A stretch of DNA of 64,000 nucleotides, taken from JAWSVE01 sp050789445 (GTDB lineage: Bacteria; Pseudomonadota; Gammaproteobacteria; Pseudomonadales; Cellvibrionaceae). Shown here piece after piece: positions 37,246-46,039 of the stretch. The stretch spans positions 1,984,001 through 2,048,000 of the forward strand of contig JAILXR010000001.1 of assembly GCA_050789445.1 (NCBI GenBank), in the 5' to 3' direction. The notes beneath the pieces are model-generated. The model was not told the DNA's origin. It ran no database searches and saw only the letters and a program-made list of their open reading frames with translations. The translations under genes were made by a program, and so were the position numbers. Numbering within the stretch: the first letter of the stretch is position 1; every line of letters begins with the position of its first letter.

Positions 37246-38550
37246 ATGGCAAATAATAACACCCAACAATCCAAACATTTTTCTAACCAGTATTTAAATC
37301 AATACGCCGAAATTGAATCTTCAACCATATCCAAAATACCCCATGAAATTCGCAAAAATATAAAGGCAAAAAATACCTTAATCATCCCAGCTTACAATGA
37401 AGCCCCTGAATTTTTATCACGACTGAAAAAACACCCCGTTAAAAACTGCTTTTTTATCCTTGTTAATAATTCTCCAGACAATAAAAACAATGGTGACCAC
37501 AAAAACAATATACTCCACAACTTCACACAAGAAAGTGGAGAGATATTATGGGAACTAGATAACGTTAAGCTTATTCGTTGGCCCAATGAAAATTTTTTAA
37601 TCTCTGTAGATCGTTTTTCAAAACAAAAAAAAATACCTGCCAAGCAAGGAGTAGGTCTAGCAAGAAAAATTGCTTGCGACATTGCAATTAAACTCATCCA
37701 AGATGAATTACTTGATTCAAAATTCATTCATAGTACAGATGCCGACGCGACGCTTCCTGAAAATTATTTCCTTCAAACAAATGAGCTTTTAAATTCTAGA
37801 AACATCAGCGCCGCCACATACAATTATTCACACTCGAAAGAAATATCCGATATTGCAGAGGCTACTGATATTTACGAACAATCGATGCGATATTATGTCG
37901 ATGGACTGCACTGGGCGAAATCTCGTTTTGCATTTCACACTATTGGAAGTTGCCTAGCAATATCAGCTGAACATTATTGTATGGCGAGGGGGTTCCCCAA
38001 AAAATCTGGGGGAGAAGATTTTTACCTTCTTAATAAGTTAGCAAAACTAGGCGAGATAAATTCACTGGAAGGAGATCCCATATTAATCAGCTCCAGAGAA
38101 TCAGACCGAGTGCCTTTTGGAACTGGTCCAGCTGTGTCAAAAATTATTGCTTCTGAAAAACGATTAAACTACCCAGTTTATAGTCCTGAAATTTTTGTTG
38201 AGTTAAAAAAACTATTAAATCAGTTTGAAGAGCTCATTTTTATTACCGATTACACAAAAGACGGCAGTAGTGAGAGCCAATCAGTTTTGCAAAGTACACT
38301 GAATCGCTGTGAGCAATGGCTTTTTTCTTTAAGCCCAAGATCAAGGGAAGCGCTTTTATCATTGAATATAGAATCATTATTCACTCATTTAATCAGCCAA
38401 TGTAAAAAGCACCAACAAAAAAGAGAACACATAACCTATTGGTTTGATGGTTTTAAGACATTGAAATATATTCACTTTTTACAGCAGCATCAGCACCCAG
38501 CGATTCCTTTACGTCAAGCATTAATAACATCTAAAGCGCTTGGATTCTAA
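37246..38550 (+). CDS. GT-A fold glycosyltransferase-like protein
   Basis: 434 residues. The start of a GT2-type nucleotide-sugar domain is NTLIIPAYNEAPEF (43-56). A DxD motif lies at 165-167 (STDADATLP) and an acceptor-site ED at 257-258 (GGEDFYLL). The C-terminal 150 residues are helical without known motif. No signal or membrane segment, so cytoplasmic. Function and acceptor unknown; it resembles stand-alone family 2 proteins found in marine gammaproteobacteria. Confidence 0.7.
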   Translation: MANNNTQQSKHFSNQYLNQYAEIESSTISKIPHEIRKNIKAKNTLIIPAYNEAPEFLSRLKKHPVKNCFFILVNNSPDNKNNGDHKNNILHNFTQESGEILWELDNVKLIRWPNENFLISVDRFSKQKKIPAKQGVGLARKIACDIAIKLIQDELLDSKFIHSTDADATLPENYFLQTNELLNSRNISAATYNYSHSKEISDIAEATDIYEQSMRYYVDGLHWAKSRFAFHTIGSCLAISAEHYCMARGFPKKSGGEDFYLLNKLAKLGEINSLEGDPILISSRESDRVPFGTGPAVSKIIASEKRLNYPVYSPEIFVELKKLLNQFEELIFITDYTKDGSSESQSVLQSTLNRCEQWLFSLSPRSREALLSLNIESLFTHLISQCKKHQQKREHITYWFDGFKTLKYIHFLQQHQHPAIPLRQALITSKALGF

Positions 38551-38713
38551 TCATCAAAACCAATCGAATTGAAACAACTGCTGAATCGGCAACTTCAGCT
38601 TTGAGTTCATACCTGATACTATTTATCGATTAAAAAACAAACTGCTAGTGAGTTACTTAATAACTAAACCTTATTATTTATAAATCTAATAATCACAAAA
38701 AGAGGAAACGCCG

Positions 38714-39256
38714 ATGTTCACAAAAATGCAAGATGGAACCCCTGAAGACTGGGCCATCATTGGCGCCGCTCACAAAGAGCACTTCTATAAGACACCCGCT
38801 ACTCTCATGGATATGCTTCGCAGCCTAGAAAAAGTAACTGTTGGCTTTGCTTGCAACCAGCTCCAGCACAGTTTAATGACGGGCACTTTAGCAAGACGTG
38901 ATGGTGCAACCGATGAAGAGGTGGCGATTGCTTTGCTTCATGATATTGGTAAAGCAGTTAACATTCCCAATCACGGTCCAATTGCTGCCGAGCTAATGCG
39001 TCCGTATATATCAGAAGATGCTTACCATGTAATTTATAATCATCAACATTTTCAAGGTAAATACTATTACGAATTCATGGGTGGAAATCCAAATCTTCGT
39101 GAAGGCTTCACGAAAGAGAGCTGGTATGACTTGGCAGTAAAATTAGTGGACCACTGGGATGCTCCTGCTTTTGACCCCGATTTCGAAGTAGATAGCCTAG
39201 AGTCTTTTGAACCGCTAATTCAAAAAATATTTTCTCAGCCAAAGCGTACTTTATAA
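38714..39256 (+). CDS. HD-domain protein, possible mixed-valent diiron oxygenase (PhnZ/MIOX-like) or phosphohydrolase
   Basis: 180 residues with the metal motif H...HD...H...H...D: His52 (NQLQHSLMTG), His76-Asp77 (LLHDIGK), His87 (NHGPIAAE), then His105/110 (HVIYNH), and DHWDAPAFDPD near the end. The order NQLxHS, LLHDIG, GxxxAA, NHxxxxxY and DxWDxxxFDP is like the PhnZ group of HD oxygenases rather than nucleotide phosphohydrolases. This distinction is by eye only. AGAGGAAA site before the ATG. Confidence 0.7.
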   Translation: MFTKMQDGTPEDWAIIGAAHKEHFYKTPATLMDMLRSLEKVTVGFACNQLQHSLMTGTLARRDGATDEEVAIALLHDIGKAVNIPNHGPIAAELMRPYISEDAYHVIYNHQHFQGKYYYEFMGGNPNLREGFTKESWYDLAVKLVDHWDAPAFDPDFEVDSLESFEPLIQKIFSQPKRTL

Positions 39257-39315
39257 TTTCTTCGAATAATTAATACTACATCCTAGAAGATTACACAGTA
39301 CCAACTGATCCTCAA

Positions 39316-39357
39316 CTCTCTTTATTCCTCCTTTATTTAAAGAAGGAATAAAGAGAG
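39316..39357. repeat. 19-bp imperfect inverted repeat (stable hairpin)
   Basis: Arms 39316-39334 and 39339-39357 (CTCTCTTTATTCCT... and its complement) with a single mismatch and a 4-base loop. It stands 60 bp after the HD-protein gene. There is no U-run after it, so it is not a standard terminator, though it may act as transcript end or stabiliser. Confidence 0.75.
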
Positions 39358-39529
39358 CTTACTCAAACGGTACACCCGAATATAATCAACATCATAATAA
39401 CCATCTACTTTTCTCCTTCATCTGATTCAATTTTAAAATTCTTCAGCTAACAGAACATTATCCCAAAAGCAGTATCAAAGTCATTGAGACTAAAATTCAT
39501 CCCACTCCAGTCAAACAAGAAGGTTTACA

Positions 39530-39976
39530 ATGAAAAAACAATTTGCACTGACTTTTCTATTCCTTTTCCTGATATTTTCGTTAGGCTGTACAACAACCCA
39601 ACCAACAGAAGATAAGTTAGCAACAACTCTAGAAAAAATGGAATTGACCACCGGTGAACCAAAAGACAGAATTTTAAATTACAATGTCCGCAGCTGGAAA
39701 TATGTCGACAGCAGGCACATTATTTTAGAAGCACGGCGCAAAGAATTTTATTTAATCAATTTTCGAACACCTTGTACTGGACTATCAGGCGCTTTAGATA
39801 TTGGCTTTACTAGCTTTGGTTCCTCCTTGAGTAAGTTTGAGAAAATCATTGTTCGCGAGCCGCATGGGATGGACCAAGATTGCTCTATAAAAGATATTAT
39901 TGAACTTGTCCCGGCAGAAACAAATTCTAATAAAGAAAAAACGTCAGAGAATACAGACGAGAAAGCTAAAGAATAA
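39530..39976 (+). CDS. DUF6491-like lipoprotein
   Basis: 148 residues with a lipobox SLGC (Cys20). The domain DRILNYNVRSWKYVDSRHI...CTGLSGALDIGFTS...DCSIKDI matches, by memory, the small DUF6491 family of unknown function in proteobacteria, with its two conserved cysteines (CTGL and DCSI) probably bridged. The charged tail (KEKTSENTDEKAKE) is low complexity. Function unknown. It is followed 40 bp later by a flavodoxin-like gene. Confidence 0.7.
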   Translation: MKKQFALTFLFLFLIFSLGCTTTQPTEDKLATTLEKMELTTGEPKDRILNYNVRSWKYVDSRHIILEARRKEFYLINFRTPCTGLSGALDIGFTSFGSSLSKFEKIIVREPHGMDQDCSIKDIIELVPAETNSNKEKTSENTDEKAKE

Positions 39977-40016
39977 ACTCGTTTTTAAACATTGAATTTA
40001 AAACAACTGCCGCATT

Positions 40017-40475
40017 ATGAATTTATTAATCAACATACACTGCCCATCAGAAAACACTCGACGATTACGCGATGCTGTTGTCGAAGGCGCTTCACACCCT
40101 GACATTCATGGCATATCTCTCCGAATAACAGAACCGCTTTCAACAACATCTGATGATGTTCTCTGGTCCGATGCCGTTATTTTAGGAACGACTGAAAACT
40201 TCGGCTATATGAGCGGAGCCATGAAAGATTTTTTTGATCGGATTTATTATCCATGCTTAGAAAAAAAGCAAGCCCTTCCCTATGCAATCGCTATTCGTGC
40301 AGGTCTTGACGGAACAGGAACACAAGTAGGAATGGAAAAAATTATTAGTGGCTTAAAATGGAAATCCATTCAGAAGCCTTTGATCTCTAAAGGAGACTTT
40401 AAAGAGGAGTTTATAAACGACTGGCAAGAACTCGGAATGACAATGGCAGCTGGCTTAGAAGCAGGAGTCTACTAA
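40017..40475 (+). CDS. flavodoxin-like / NAD(P)H-dependent oxidoreductase
   Basis: 152 residues with a flavodoxin fold. The segment VILGTTENFGYMSGAMKDFFDRIYYP is the FMN-contact loop seen in flavodoxin and WrbA-type reductases (GTPxYxGxMxGxxKxFxDR). No signal peptide, so cytoplasmic. The phosphate-binding loop at the N-terminus (HCPSENTRRL) is recognisable though short of the usual S/T-x-T-G-x-T. Partner unknown. Confidence 0.75.
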   Translation: MNLLINIHCPSENTRRLRDAVVEGASHPDIHGISLRITEPLSTTSDDVLWSDAVILGTTENFGYMSGAMKDFFDRIYYPCLEKKQALPYAIAIRAGLDGTGTQVGMEKIISGLKWKSIQKPLISKGDFKEEFINDWQELGMTMAAGLEAGVY

Positions 40476-40561
40476 CTACAATCTGACTAATTAAATATTA
40501 GAATCATTCAATCAGTCAGGTATTCAAAAGATGTTTATCGGTGTTTAAAAACGGCTCAACA

Positions 40562-42091
40562 TTAAAACGCCACATTCGCACCCAACATGATTATTTTTGA
40601 TTTCGCGCTATTATCGCTATGAGTTTCATTCGGCGCTAAATTACCACCACTAATAAAATTTAACGGCGCGTATCCATCAGTACGGATAAACTCCCCGAAT
40701 AATTTAACATTACGTGAAACAAAAGCTGCGACACCCAATACGCTTTGATCTTGATTGGACCAAGGCGAACCATCAGGTCCAGATTCAAAACGACTGAAAT
40801 CCACAGAAAAATCAATCGCTGCACGGTCAATATTCATTGTGTATTTTGCACCAATATCCCAACTAGTGACTTTCGATGCTTCGAACTGCGGAATATTAGG
40901 ATTAAACGTTCCAGCCCATACTTCATCCGTTTCTGCATACTCGGCTATCACAGTCCATTGAGGAGACGTAAATTTTAAATAACCATCAATAGCGCCATTT
41001 TCTTCTTCGCAGGCGCTAAAATGTGTCACAGGAAAGCTTTGGCAATACGCACTCCCTTTAATGTAAGAGGCTCCGATTAGAAATTGGGTGTGACCGCTGT
41101 ACCCAAAGTTATAGCTAATATCAAACGCGTAATTATTTAATTTACTGGGAACATTGCTACCATCAACTGGGACATTTGCTGCTCTAAATTGAGCCCCCCC
41201 CTGCACTGCCATCGCACGCGCATTAAATCCACCAGTTTGAATTCCCGTGTTTGCCCCATAAGCCAATCCACCAAACGCATGCCAAACAGTACTTGCGGTA
41301 AATGGATTTACCGTATCGGTCAACCCGAAAGGTATCTCCATTTTTCCTAGAGAAAAATATAACGGTGTTTTATCAAGATCCCCAAACAAAACATAGCCGC
41401 GTCTTACCTGTACTTGATTACGGTTTAAATCTGTCGTCGTTCCCGCACCAAAACTTTGTTCTGGATCATAAAGTAATTCAAGGTAGGCAGAAATCCAGCC
41501 ATTCACATTTCCTGTTACCGCTAATTGCGCGGAATGAATGGCCGCCTCAGAAACAGTTTTGGTTCTTTGATTTGCATCGGTAGGGTGACGCATCAAATAG
41601 CCGAATTTACTTTCAGTATTACTCTTTTGATAATCCATGATCGGCGTCAAAGCAGCGCTAAGTACAAACGAATTAGGTTCCAAAGCTTTTGATTGCACAC
41701 TATTTAAAATAAATTCTTGTTTTCGATTAATTCGAGTTGTTGCATCAAGTACTTCGTAGCTATATTCCCCATTAGCCGATATTTTATTTGCTGTCGAATT
41801 TACAAATTTTCTAGACTCAGGTTTTAATTTTTTATAATCTGGCTGCACCTCTAAATTATTAACAGTATCACTGCGCTCTATAGAATTAGAATTTTCGCCC
41901 AATTGTATTAACAAAATTTTTTCCAATCGTTCGATTCGACTTCTTAACTCCGTATTTTCTGCTTTCAAATCATTTAAATACTGCTCCAGTGAGCTTGCTA
42001 CAATATTTGTTTGGTTATCAGCGGTAAAACCCACAGAAGAATAAAAGATAATAAAAATGAAAAATACTTTTAGATGCCTAACACTCAACAT
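40562..42091 (-). CDS. LbtU-like outer-membrane porin with N-terminal coiled coil
   Basis: 509 residues: signal peptide (about 1-23), a coiled coil at about 32-64 (LEQYLNDLKAENTELRSRIERLEKIL), a linker, then a large beta barrel whose last strand ends KIIMLGANVAF. Repeated barrel turns such as YFSLGKMEIPFGLTDTVNPF and AAIDFSVDFSRF fit the LbtU/FslE siderophore-porin family (TonB-independent in Legionella and Francisella). No TonB box or plug. It lies 173 bp downstream of sigX, the position oprF occupies in Pseudomonas. Function as siderophore or general porin is inferred. Confidence 0.7.
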   Translation of the reverse strand: MLSVRHLKVFFIFIIFYSSVGFTADNQTNIVASSLEQYLNDLKAENTELRSRIERLEKILLIQLGENSNSIERSDTVNNLEVQPDYKKLKPESRKFVNSTANKISANGEYSYEVLDATTRINRKQEFILNSVQSKALEPNSFVLSAALTPIMDYQKSNTESKFGYLMRHPTDANQRTKTVSEAAIHSAQLAVTGNVNGWISAYLELLYDPEQSFGAGTTTDLNRNQVQVRRGYVLFGDLDKTPLYFSLGKMEIPFGLTDTVNPFTASTVWHAFGGLAYGANTGIQTGGFNARAMAVQGGAQFRAANVPVDGSNVPSKLNNYAFDISYNFGYSGHTQFLIGASYIKGSAYCQSFPVTHFSACEEENGAIDGYLKFTSPQWTVIAEYAETDEVWAGTFNPNIPQFEASKVTSWDIGAKYTMNIDRAAIDFSVDFSRFESGPDGSPWSNQDQSVLGVAAFVSRNVKLFGEFIRTDGYAPLNFISGGNLAPNETHSDNSAKSKIIMLGANVAF

Positions 42092-42264
42092 TGTTAACTA
42101 ACCTCAAATATAAATATCTCAAATTTAAAGAGGCGTCATTATGCTAGCAAAAATAATAATACGGTATGAAATATTGTAAAATATGATAACTAATTGCCAA
42201 AAATCAATAAATACAATTATTGTCAAACAACTGGAGAAATTAAGTGCTAAAGGGAAGTTAAAAA

Positions 42265-42834
42265 CTACATTTTATCTCGAAGCTTCTCAACGGCTCGGTA
42301 ATAGCGCATCTTTATCGCACTCAACCCCATTTCTAAAGCTGTTGCTATCTCTTGGAATTCCAATTCCGCGACAAATTTCAATGTAACGATATGTCGTTCC
42401 TTCTCATCTAACGAAGCAATCATTTTTTCAAACGAATCGAAATCAATTCGAGAAAATTGATCTTCAATGGCTAATTGACCGTCATCCTCATCAGGGTTAT
42501 CTACTAATTTATGTCGGTTATTTTTACGGGTGTAAGAAATACTTGTATTCATACAGATCGTCATCAACCAAGTCTTGAACGAAGAGCGACCTTCAAACCC
42601 CAACAATTTATTAAAAATTTTAATCATTACTTCTTGAACAACGTCATCAACAGCAACTCGATCTTTGACAACGCCAAAAACAACGTGGCGAATTAGTTTT
42701 TGATAGCGCAGCATCAAACACTCATAAGAATGAGTAATGTAGGGCAGCTCACGTTTAGCCAATTCAACTAACTCATCGTCAGCCAACGATATGTTTTTAA
42801 TATTTGATTTAAAAATATCAACACCAGTAAACAA
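42265..42834 (-). CDS. sigX: SigX-type ECF sigma factor
   Basis: Sigma-70 family factor of 189 residues with regions 2 and 4 only. Region 2 has DVVQEVMIKIFNKLLGFEGRSSFKTWL; region 4 has DEKERHIVTLKFVAELEFQEIA...MGLSAIKMRYYRAVEKL. These strings, and the N-terminal DDELVELAKRELPY, closely follow P. aeruginosa SigX as I recall it. The genes upstream are cmpX- and crfX-like, the same order as in Pseudomonas. SigX regulates membrane fluidity, fatty-acid synthesis and cell-envelope stress there. No anti-sigma gene is next to it. The start is probably TTG without a clear ribosome-binding site, so it is uncertain by a few codons. Confidence 0.87.
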   Translation of the reverse strand: MFTGVDIFKSNIKNISLADDELVELAKRELPYITHSYECLMLRYQKLIRHVVFGVVKDRVAVDDVVQEVMIKIFNKLLGFEGRSSFKTWLMTICMNTSISYTRKNNRHKLVDNPDEDDGQLAIEDQFSRIDFDSFEKMIASLDEKERHIVTLKFVAELEFQEIATALEMGLSAIKMRYYRAVEKLRDKM

Positions 42835-42923
42835 TTAATACTGCATTTGAAATCAAGAATTATCAAAAAACCACATGAAGCTAAATATACAAATACCTAC
42901 TCACGTCATTTGATGATTTTTAG

Positions 42924-43760
42924 TTATTTTTGAAAACTAGTGTTAACCGTTGTTTCTATAAGTGTTGTATTGGGCACAGAACTAATTGAACCATCTTTGT
43001 GTTTAACTAAGGTCTTTACAGCGCTAACTTGTAAAATTTCTCCTTCAAACTTTTCAAACTTAATTTTATCGCCCGCTTTAAACAAATCACGAGCGTAAAC
43101 GCTAGCTACCACATTTTTTGAAAAGTCCCTTGTTCCAAAACCTAAGGATATCGCTATGGCCAGACCTAACGTCGCAGCAGCAATAGCAATAATCGCATTC
43201 AACAAAGTAGTTTCGATTTCCAATTGATTAATGACAAGCGAAGCAGTAATAATGCAAAGCAAACCAAAAACGATACTACTCAAAGGTTTAGCATATTCAA
43301 CACCGATACTTTCGGCACTGCCTCGCACAAGGTCTCGTATAAGATTAGCCAGAAAAAACCCAACTATTAAAATTAGGCATGCGCCTATAACTTTTGGCAA
43401 GTAAGATGTGAGCTGATCAATCGCTGAAGATACTCGAGACAAACCAAGGATTTCGGCGGCTGAAACTAAAAACGTCAGCAGGATGATCCAAAATATTAAT
43501 TTACCCACCATCTCTGGAACGCTAGATTTAATACCAGCCTTATCTAACACCTCGTTAATACCCGCCCTTATACTCAATGTATTCAGTCCTAGAGTATTAA
43601 GTAATCTTACGACAACAAAATGTAATAACTTTGCAATAAGATAACCTACTATTACAATAACAATTGCTGCTAACAAACTCGGTAAAAATGCAGCTATCTT
43701 CTCCCAAAAAGTGGTAACAACTGTCACTAATGGTGCGGCCCAATCTTGTACATTTTCCAC
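42924..43760 (-). CDS. cmpX: CmpX-like small-conductance mechanosensitive channel
   Basis: 278-residue MscS-family membrane protein. It has a conserved TM helix pair at the N-terminus (LPSLLAAIVIVIVGYLIAKLL), a second pair (YLPKVIGACLILIVGFFLANLIRDLV), and the pore/beta region AISLGFGTRDFSKNVVASVYARDLFKAGDKIKF. GTG start preceded by GGGG. Immediately before sigX on the same strand (90 bp), as cmpX is in Pseudomonas, where it affects SigX activity. Confidence 0.87.
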   Translation of the reverse strand: MENVQDWAAPLVTVVTTFWEKIAAFLPSLLAAIVIVIVGYLIAKLLHFVVVRLLNTLGLNTLSIRAGINEVLDKAGIKSSVPEMVGKLIFWIILLTFLVSAAEILGLSRVSSAIDQLTSYLPKVIGACLILIVGFFLANLIRDLVRGSAESIGVEYAKPLSSIVFGLLCIITASLVINQLEIETTLLNAIIAIAAATLGLAIAISLGFGTRDFSKNVVASVYARDLFKAGDKIKFEKFEGEILQVSAVKTLVKHKDGSISSVPNTTLIETTVNTSFQK

Positions 43761-43828
43761 GATAATCTACCCCATTTTATTTGTGATTTTTTTCAAACTG
43801 CTTTATTGCATTATTTACTTGAAAATAA

Positions 43829-44104
43829 TTAATCTTTTTCTTCCAAATTTCTTTTCACACAGAAGGGAGCCATTAAAGCCACCAAAAATGTAAACGAGCC
43901 TGCCACGAGCAAAACCAACAAATCTCTAGCACCAGTTTGATGATTAATTCTTTTAAGAGCCTGACTAACAGAATCCTCTGGCGTCAATTCATTATCTTGA
44001 TATTTTTTTTCGGAAATTTCCAACTGTCGCTTAAAGAGTTCACCAACGTCAGACTCACCACTAACACCTGAACCTTTTTCATCATTGTGCATGAGAGTTA
44101 CCAT
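43829..44104 (-). CDS. CrfX-like small protein
   Basis: 91 residues: charged N-terminal half (GELFKRQLEISEKKYQDNEL), the segment TGARDLLVLLVAGSFTFLVALMAP which forms a membrane helix, and a basic/acidic tail. Its place directly before cmpX and the GARDLL segment recall crfX of Pseudomonas, a small gene of unknown molecular role. Identity is by position. A start at 44092 is possible. A ten-gene-length homology search would settle it. Confidence 0.6.
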   Translation of the reverse strand: MVTLMHNDEKGSGVSGESDVGELFKRQLEISEKKYQDNELTPEDSVSQALKRINHQTGARDLLVLLVAGSFTFLVALMAPFCVKRNLEEKD

Positions 44105-44128
44105 CTGTTTTACTATGAGCAGAAAGCA

Positions 44129-44166
44129 AACAGCCCAATCTGCTATGACTGGGCTGTTATTTTTTT
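44129..44166. terminator. probable terminator after the OmpA-like gene
   Basis: Nine-bp stem AACAGCCCA (44129-44137) with TGGGCTGTT (44150-44158), 12-base loop. A T-run follows on the plus strand; on the minus strand the downstream sequence is only moderately U-rich, so it may be bidirectional. Confidence 0.6.
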
Positions 44167-44175
44167 TCGAAAACG

Positions 44176-45603
44176 TTATCGTTCTGTTGCTTTTAAAATC
44201 AAATCTATTCTTCTATTTTTTAGCCGACCCTCTTGTGTCTCATTATTCGCGATGGGTTTAGTTTCACCAAAACCAGCAGCTTTAACACTTTCAGGGGCTC
44301 TATTTGCCATATTCGCCATTAGATACGATCGAACTGACTCTGCTCGCGCAACAGAAAGATCGAAATTGGCGTCATCGCCACCAAATGAATCGGTATGACC
44401 TTCAACAACAACAATACTCTTAGGGTACAGCGCTAAAGCTGCTTGCACCTTTTTAAGTAATGCAAAATACTCAGAACTTATTTGAGAACTGCCTGCATCG
44501 AAGTTCAAACCAATCGTTCGAATTAAAATATCGCCTTTTTGTGATAAAACCACGGCCTCATCAACATTAAACATATTTTCGAGTTGATTAAACCGTCGAC
44601 GCGCTTCTTCTTGCGCAGCCAATCTTTCAGATTGAACGCCTAATCGCATTTCCATTTTTTGAATTTCAGACTCTAATGAAGCGATATCATTTTTTCGCTC
44701 AATTAATTCTGCAGAATCTTTTCGCAAATTTGCTATTTCAGTCCGAATCTTTTCAGTCGGGATTTTCATACCAGCATCAAACTCTGCAACCATATCCAAT
44801 GCACTAGCAATTTCAGCAACAGGCTCTTCGGCACTCAAAATAAATTGTTCTGGCGTCTGATCTTCTTCAACCATTGGCTTTGCAATACCCGCAATATACA
44901 CAGCATGTTTCGCTTCGTAATGTGCTTGCTTTGCTAATGAACGAGGTCTGTCGGTGTCATACCGATTTTCGTTTAATTCTTTTTCCGCCTGTAAAACAAG
45001 GGCTTCTGCTTTAGCCAATGTCACAGGTGCATACTTATCAACTTTATTTTTTTTCGCCGTTTGAATTAACTTTGCTGTTTCGCTCAAGTAATTCATTTTA
45101 ATAGCCTGCAACTCCGCTGTTCGATAAGCAGTTTCAGCTTCTTGAGCTTCTTTTCTTGCCCTGTTGACGTTCCCTCCCTCTAAACGTCTAGCCGCTTCAG
45201 CGAATGCTTTCTCCGCTTCACCCCAAGACTCTTTCGCATACGTTGACGCCTGCGCAGCTTCAGCATCATTTCGTGCTTGAATAGAAGCTGTAAATGTAAC
45301 TTCGGCTAACCGAGTTGCTTCTGCCGCTGCATTGAAGGAAACAATTGCCTTCTGTAAATCCGATTTTATCCGCTCAATACTTTGCCCTTTTTTCAAACCC
45401 TCTTCAGCTTTACGATATGCTTTAGCTGCTTCTTCGTAGTTTTTGGGGGCTAGGACATTCGCTCTCGCCATATTTGCGTTACGCAATGCATCATCTGCTT
45501 GAGTAAATAACGAATCACGAACATCATCCGCTATCACAATAAATGCCATTGCTGCTAATACAGTCACGGCAATGAATTTCATTAAGTCTGTTTTAAAGTT
45601 CAT
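44176..45603 (-). CDS. OmpA-family peptidoglycan-binding protein with Ala-rich helical (DUF4398-like) domain
   Basis: 475 residues from the ATG at 45603, which has GGGAG before it; a longer frame to 45681 lacks a site and signal. After a signal-like hydrophobic segment (DLMKFIAVTVLAAMAFIVIA) come about 250 residues of alanine-rich helices (AAKAYRKAEEGLKKG, AEKAFAEAARRLEGG). A coiled coil follows (about 325-365), and then a C-terminal OmpA domain with VVVEGHTDSFGGDDANFDLSVARAESV and NRRIDLIL. It should tether the outer membrane to peptidoglycan. It stands upstream of the crfX-cmpX-sigX group with a hairpin between them, so it may be a separate transcript. Confidence 0.82.
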   Translation of the reverse strand: MNFKTDLMKFIAVTVLAAMAFIVIADDVRDSLFTQADDALRNANMARANVLAPKNYEEAAKAYRKAEEGLKKGQSIERIKSDLQKAIVSFNAAAEATRLAEVTFTASIQARNDAEAAQASTYAKESWGEAEKAFAEAARRLEGGNVNRARKEAQEAETAYRTAELQAIKMNYLSETAKLIQTAKKNKVDKYAPVTLAKAEALVLQAEKELNENRYDTDRPRSLAKQAHYEAKHAVYIAGIAKPMVEEDQTPEQFILSAEEPVAEIASALDMVAEFDAGMKIPTEKIRTEIANLRKDSAELIERKNDIASLESEIQKMEMRLGVQSERLAAQEEARRRFNQLENMFNVDEAVVLSQKGDILIRTIGLNFDAGSSQISSEYFALLKKVQAALALYPKSIVVVEGHTDSFGGDDANFDLSVARAESVRSYLMANMANRAPESVKAAGFGETKPIANNETQEGRLKNRRIDLILKATER

Positions 45604-46039
45604 TCTATTCTCCCAAATAGTCAGTGTACTTTCGCCGATACACAGCGAAGTTTGCTTCCCCCTTGTAAGCAAAGAAGGCAATTTTATTTTATATCAGCGA
45701 ACTAGACTCCTGTTACCTACTAAAAGTCACAATCAATTTACTACCAACGAGATACTCGGCCGCAGTTTGCCGCATGTATAGCACTACTGAACGGAAATCG
45801 GTCTCAACTTCTTCAACCAGTGTTGATTTTAGTCCTCCACTATTAAAATGGACCTCCAAAAGCCTATATTCATATATTAACCCTAGTTATGATTTGAAGT
45901 TTTTCAGATAAACCACAAGACTTCAGCGAGTAAATAACCGATAATATTCGCCACTTTTTAGCGTAGTCGGCCCAATTTTAATTATCTGCCGTACAACACC
46001 CTATTAGTTACCATTGTTTTTACATCGAGGAGATGAAAG
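45604..46039. promoter_or_regulatory. divergent intergenic region between OmpA-like gene and acyl-CoA dehydrogenase
   Basis: 436 bases. No gene or strong repeat seen; it should hold promoters in both directions, but none can be assigned with confidence. Confidence 0.4.
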
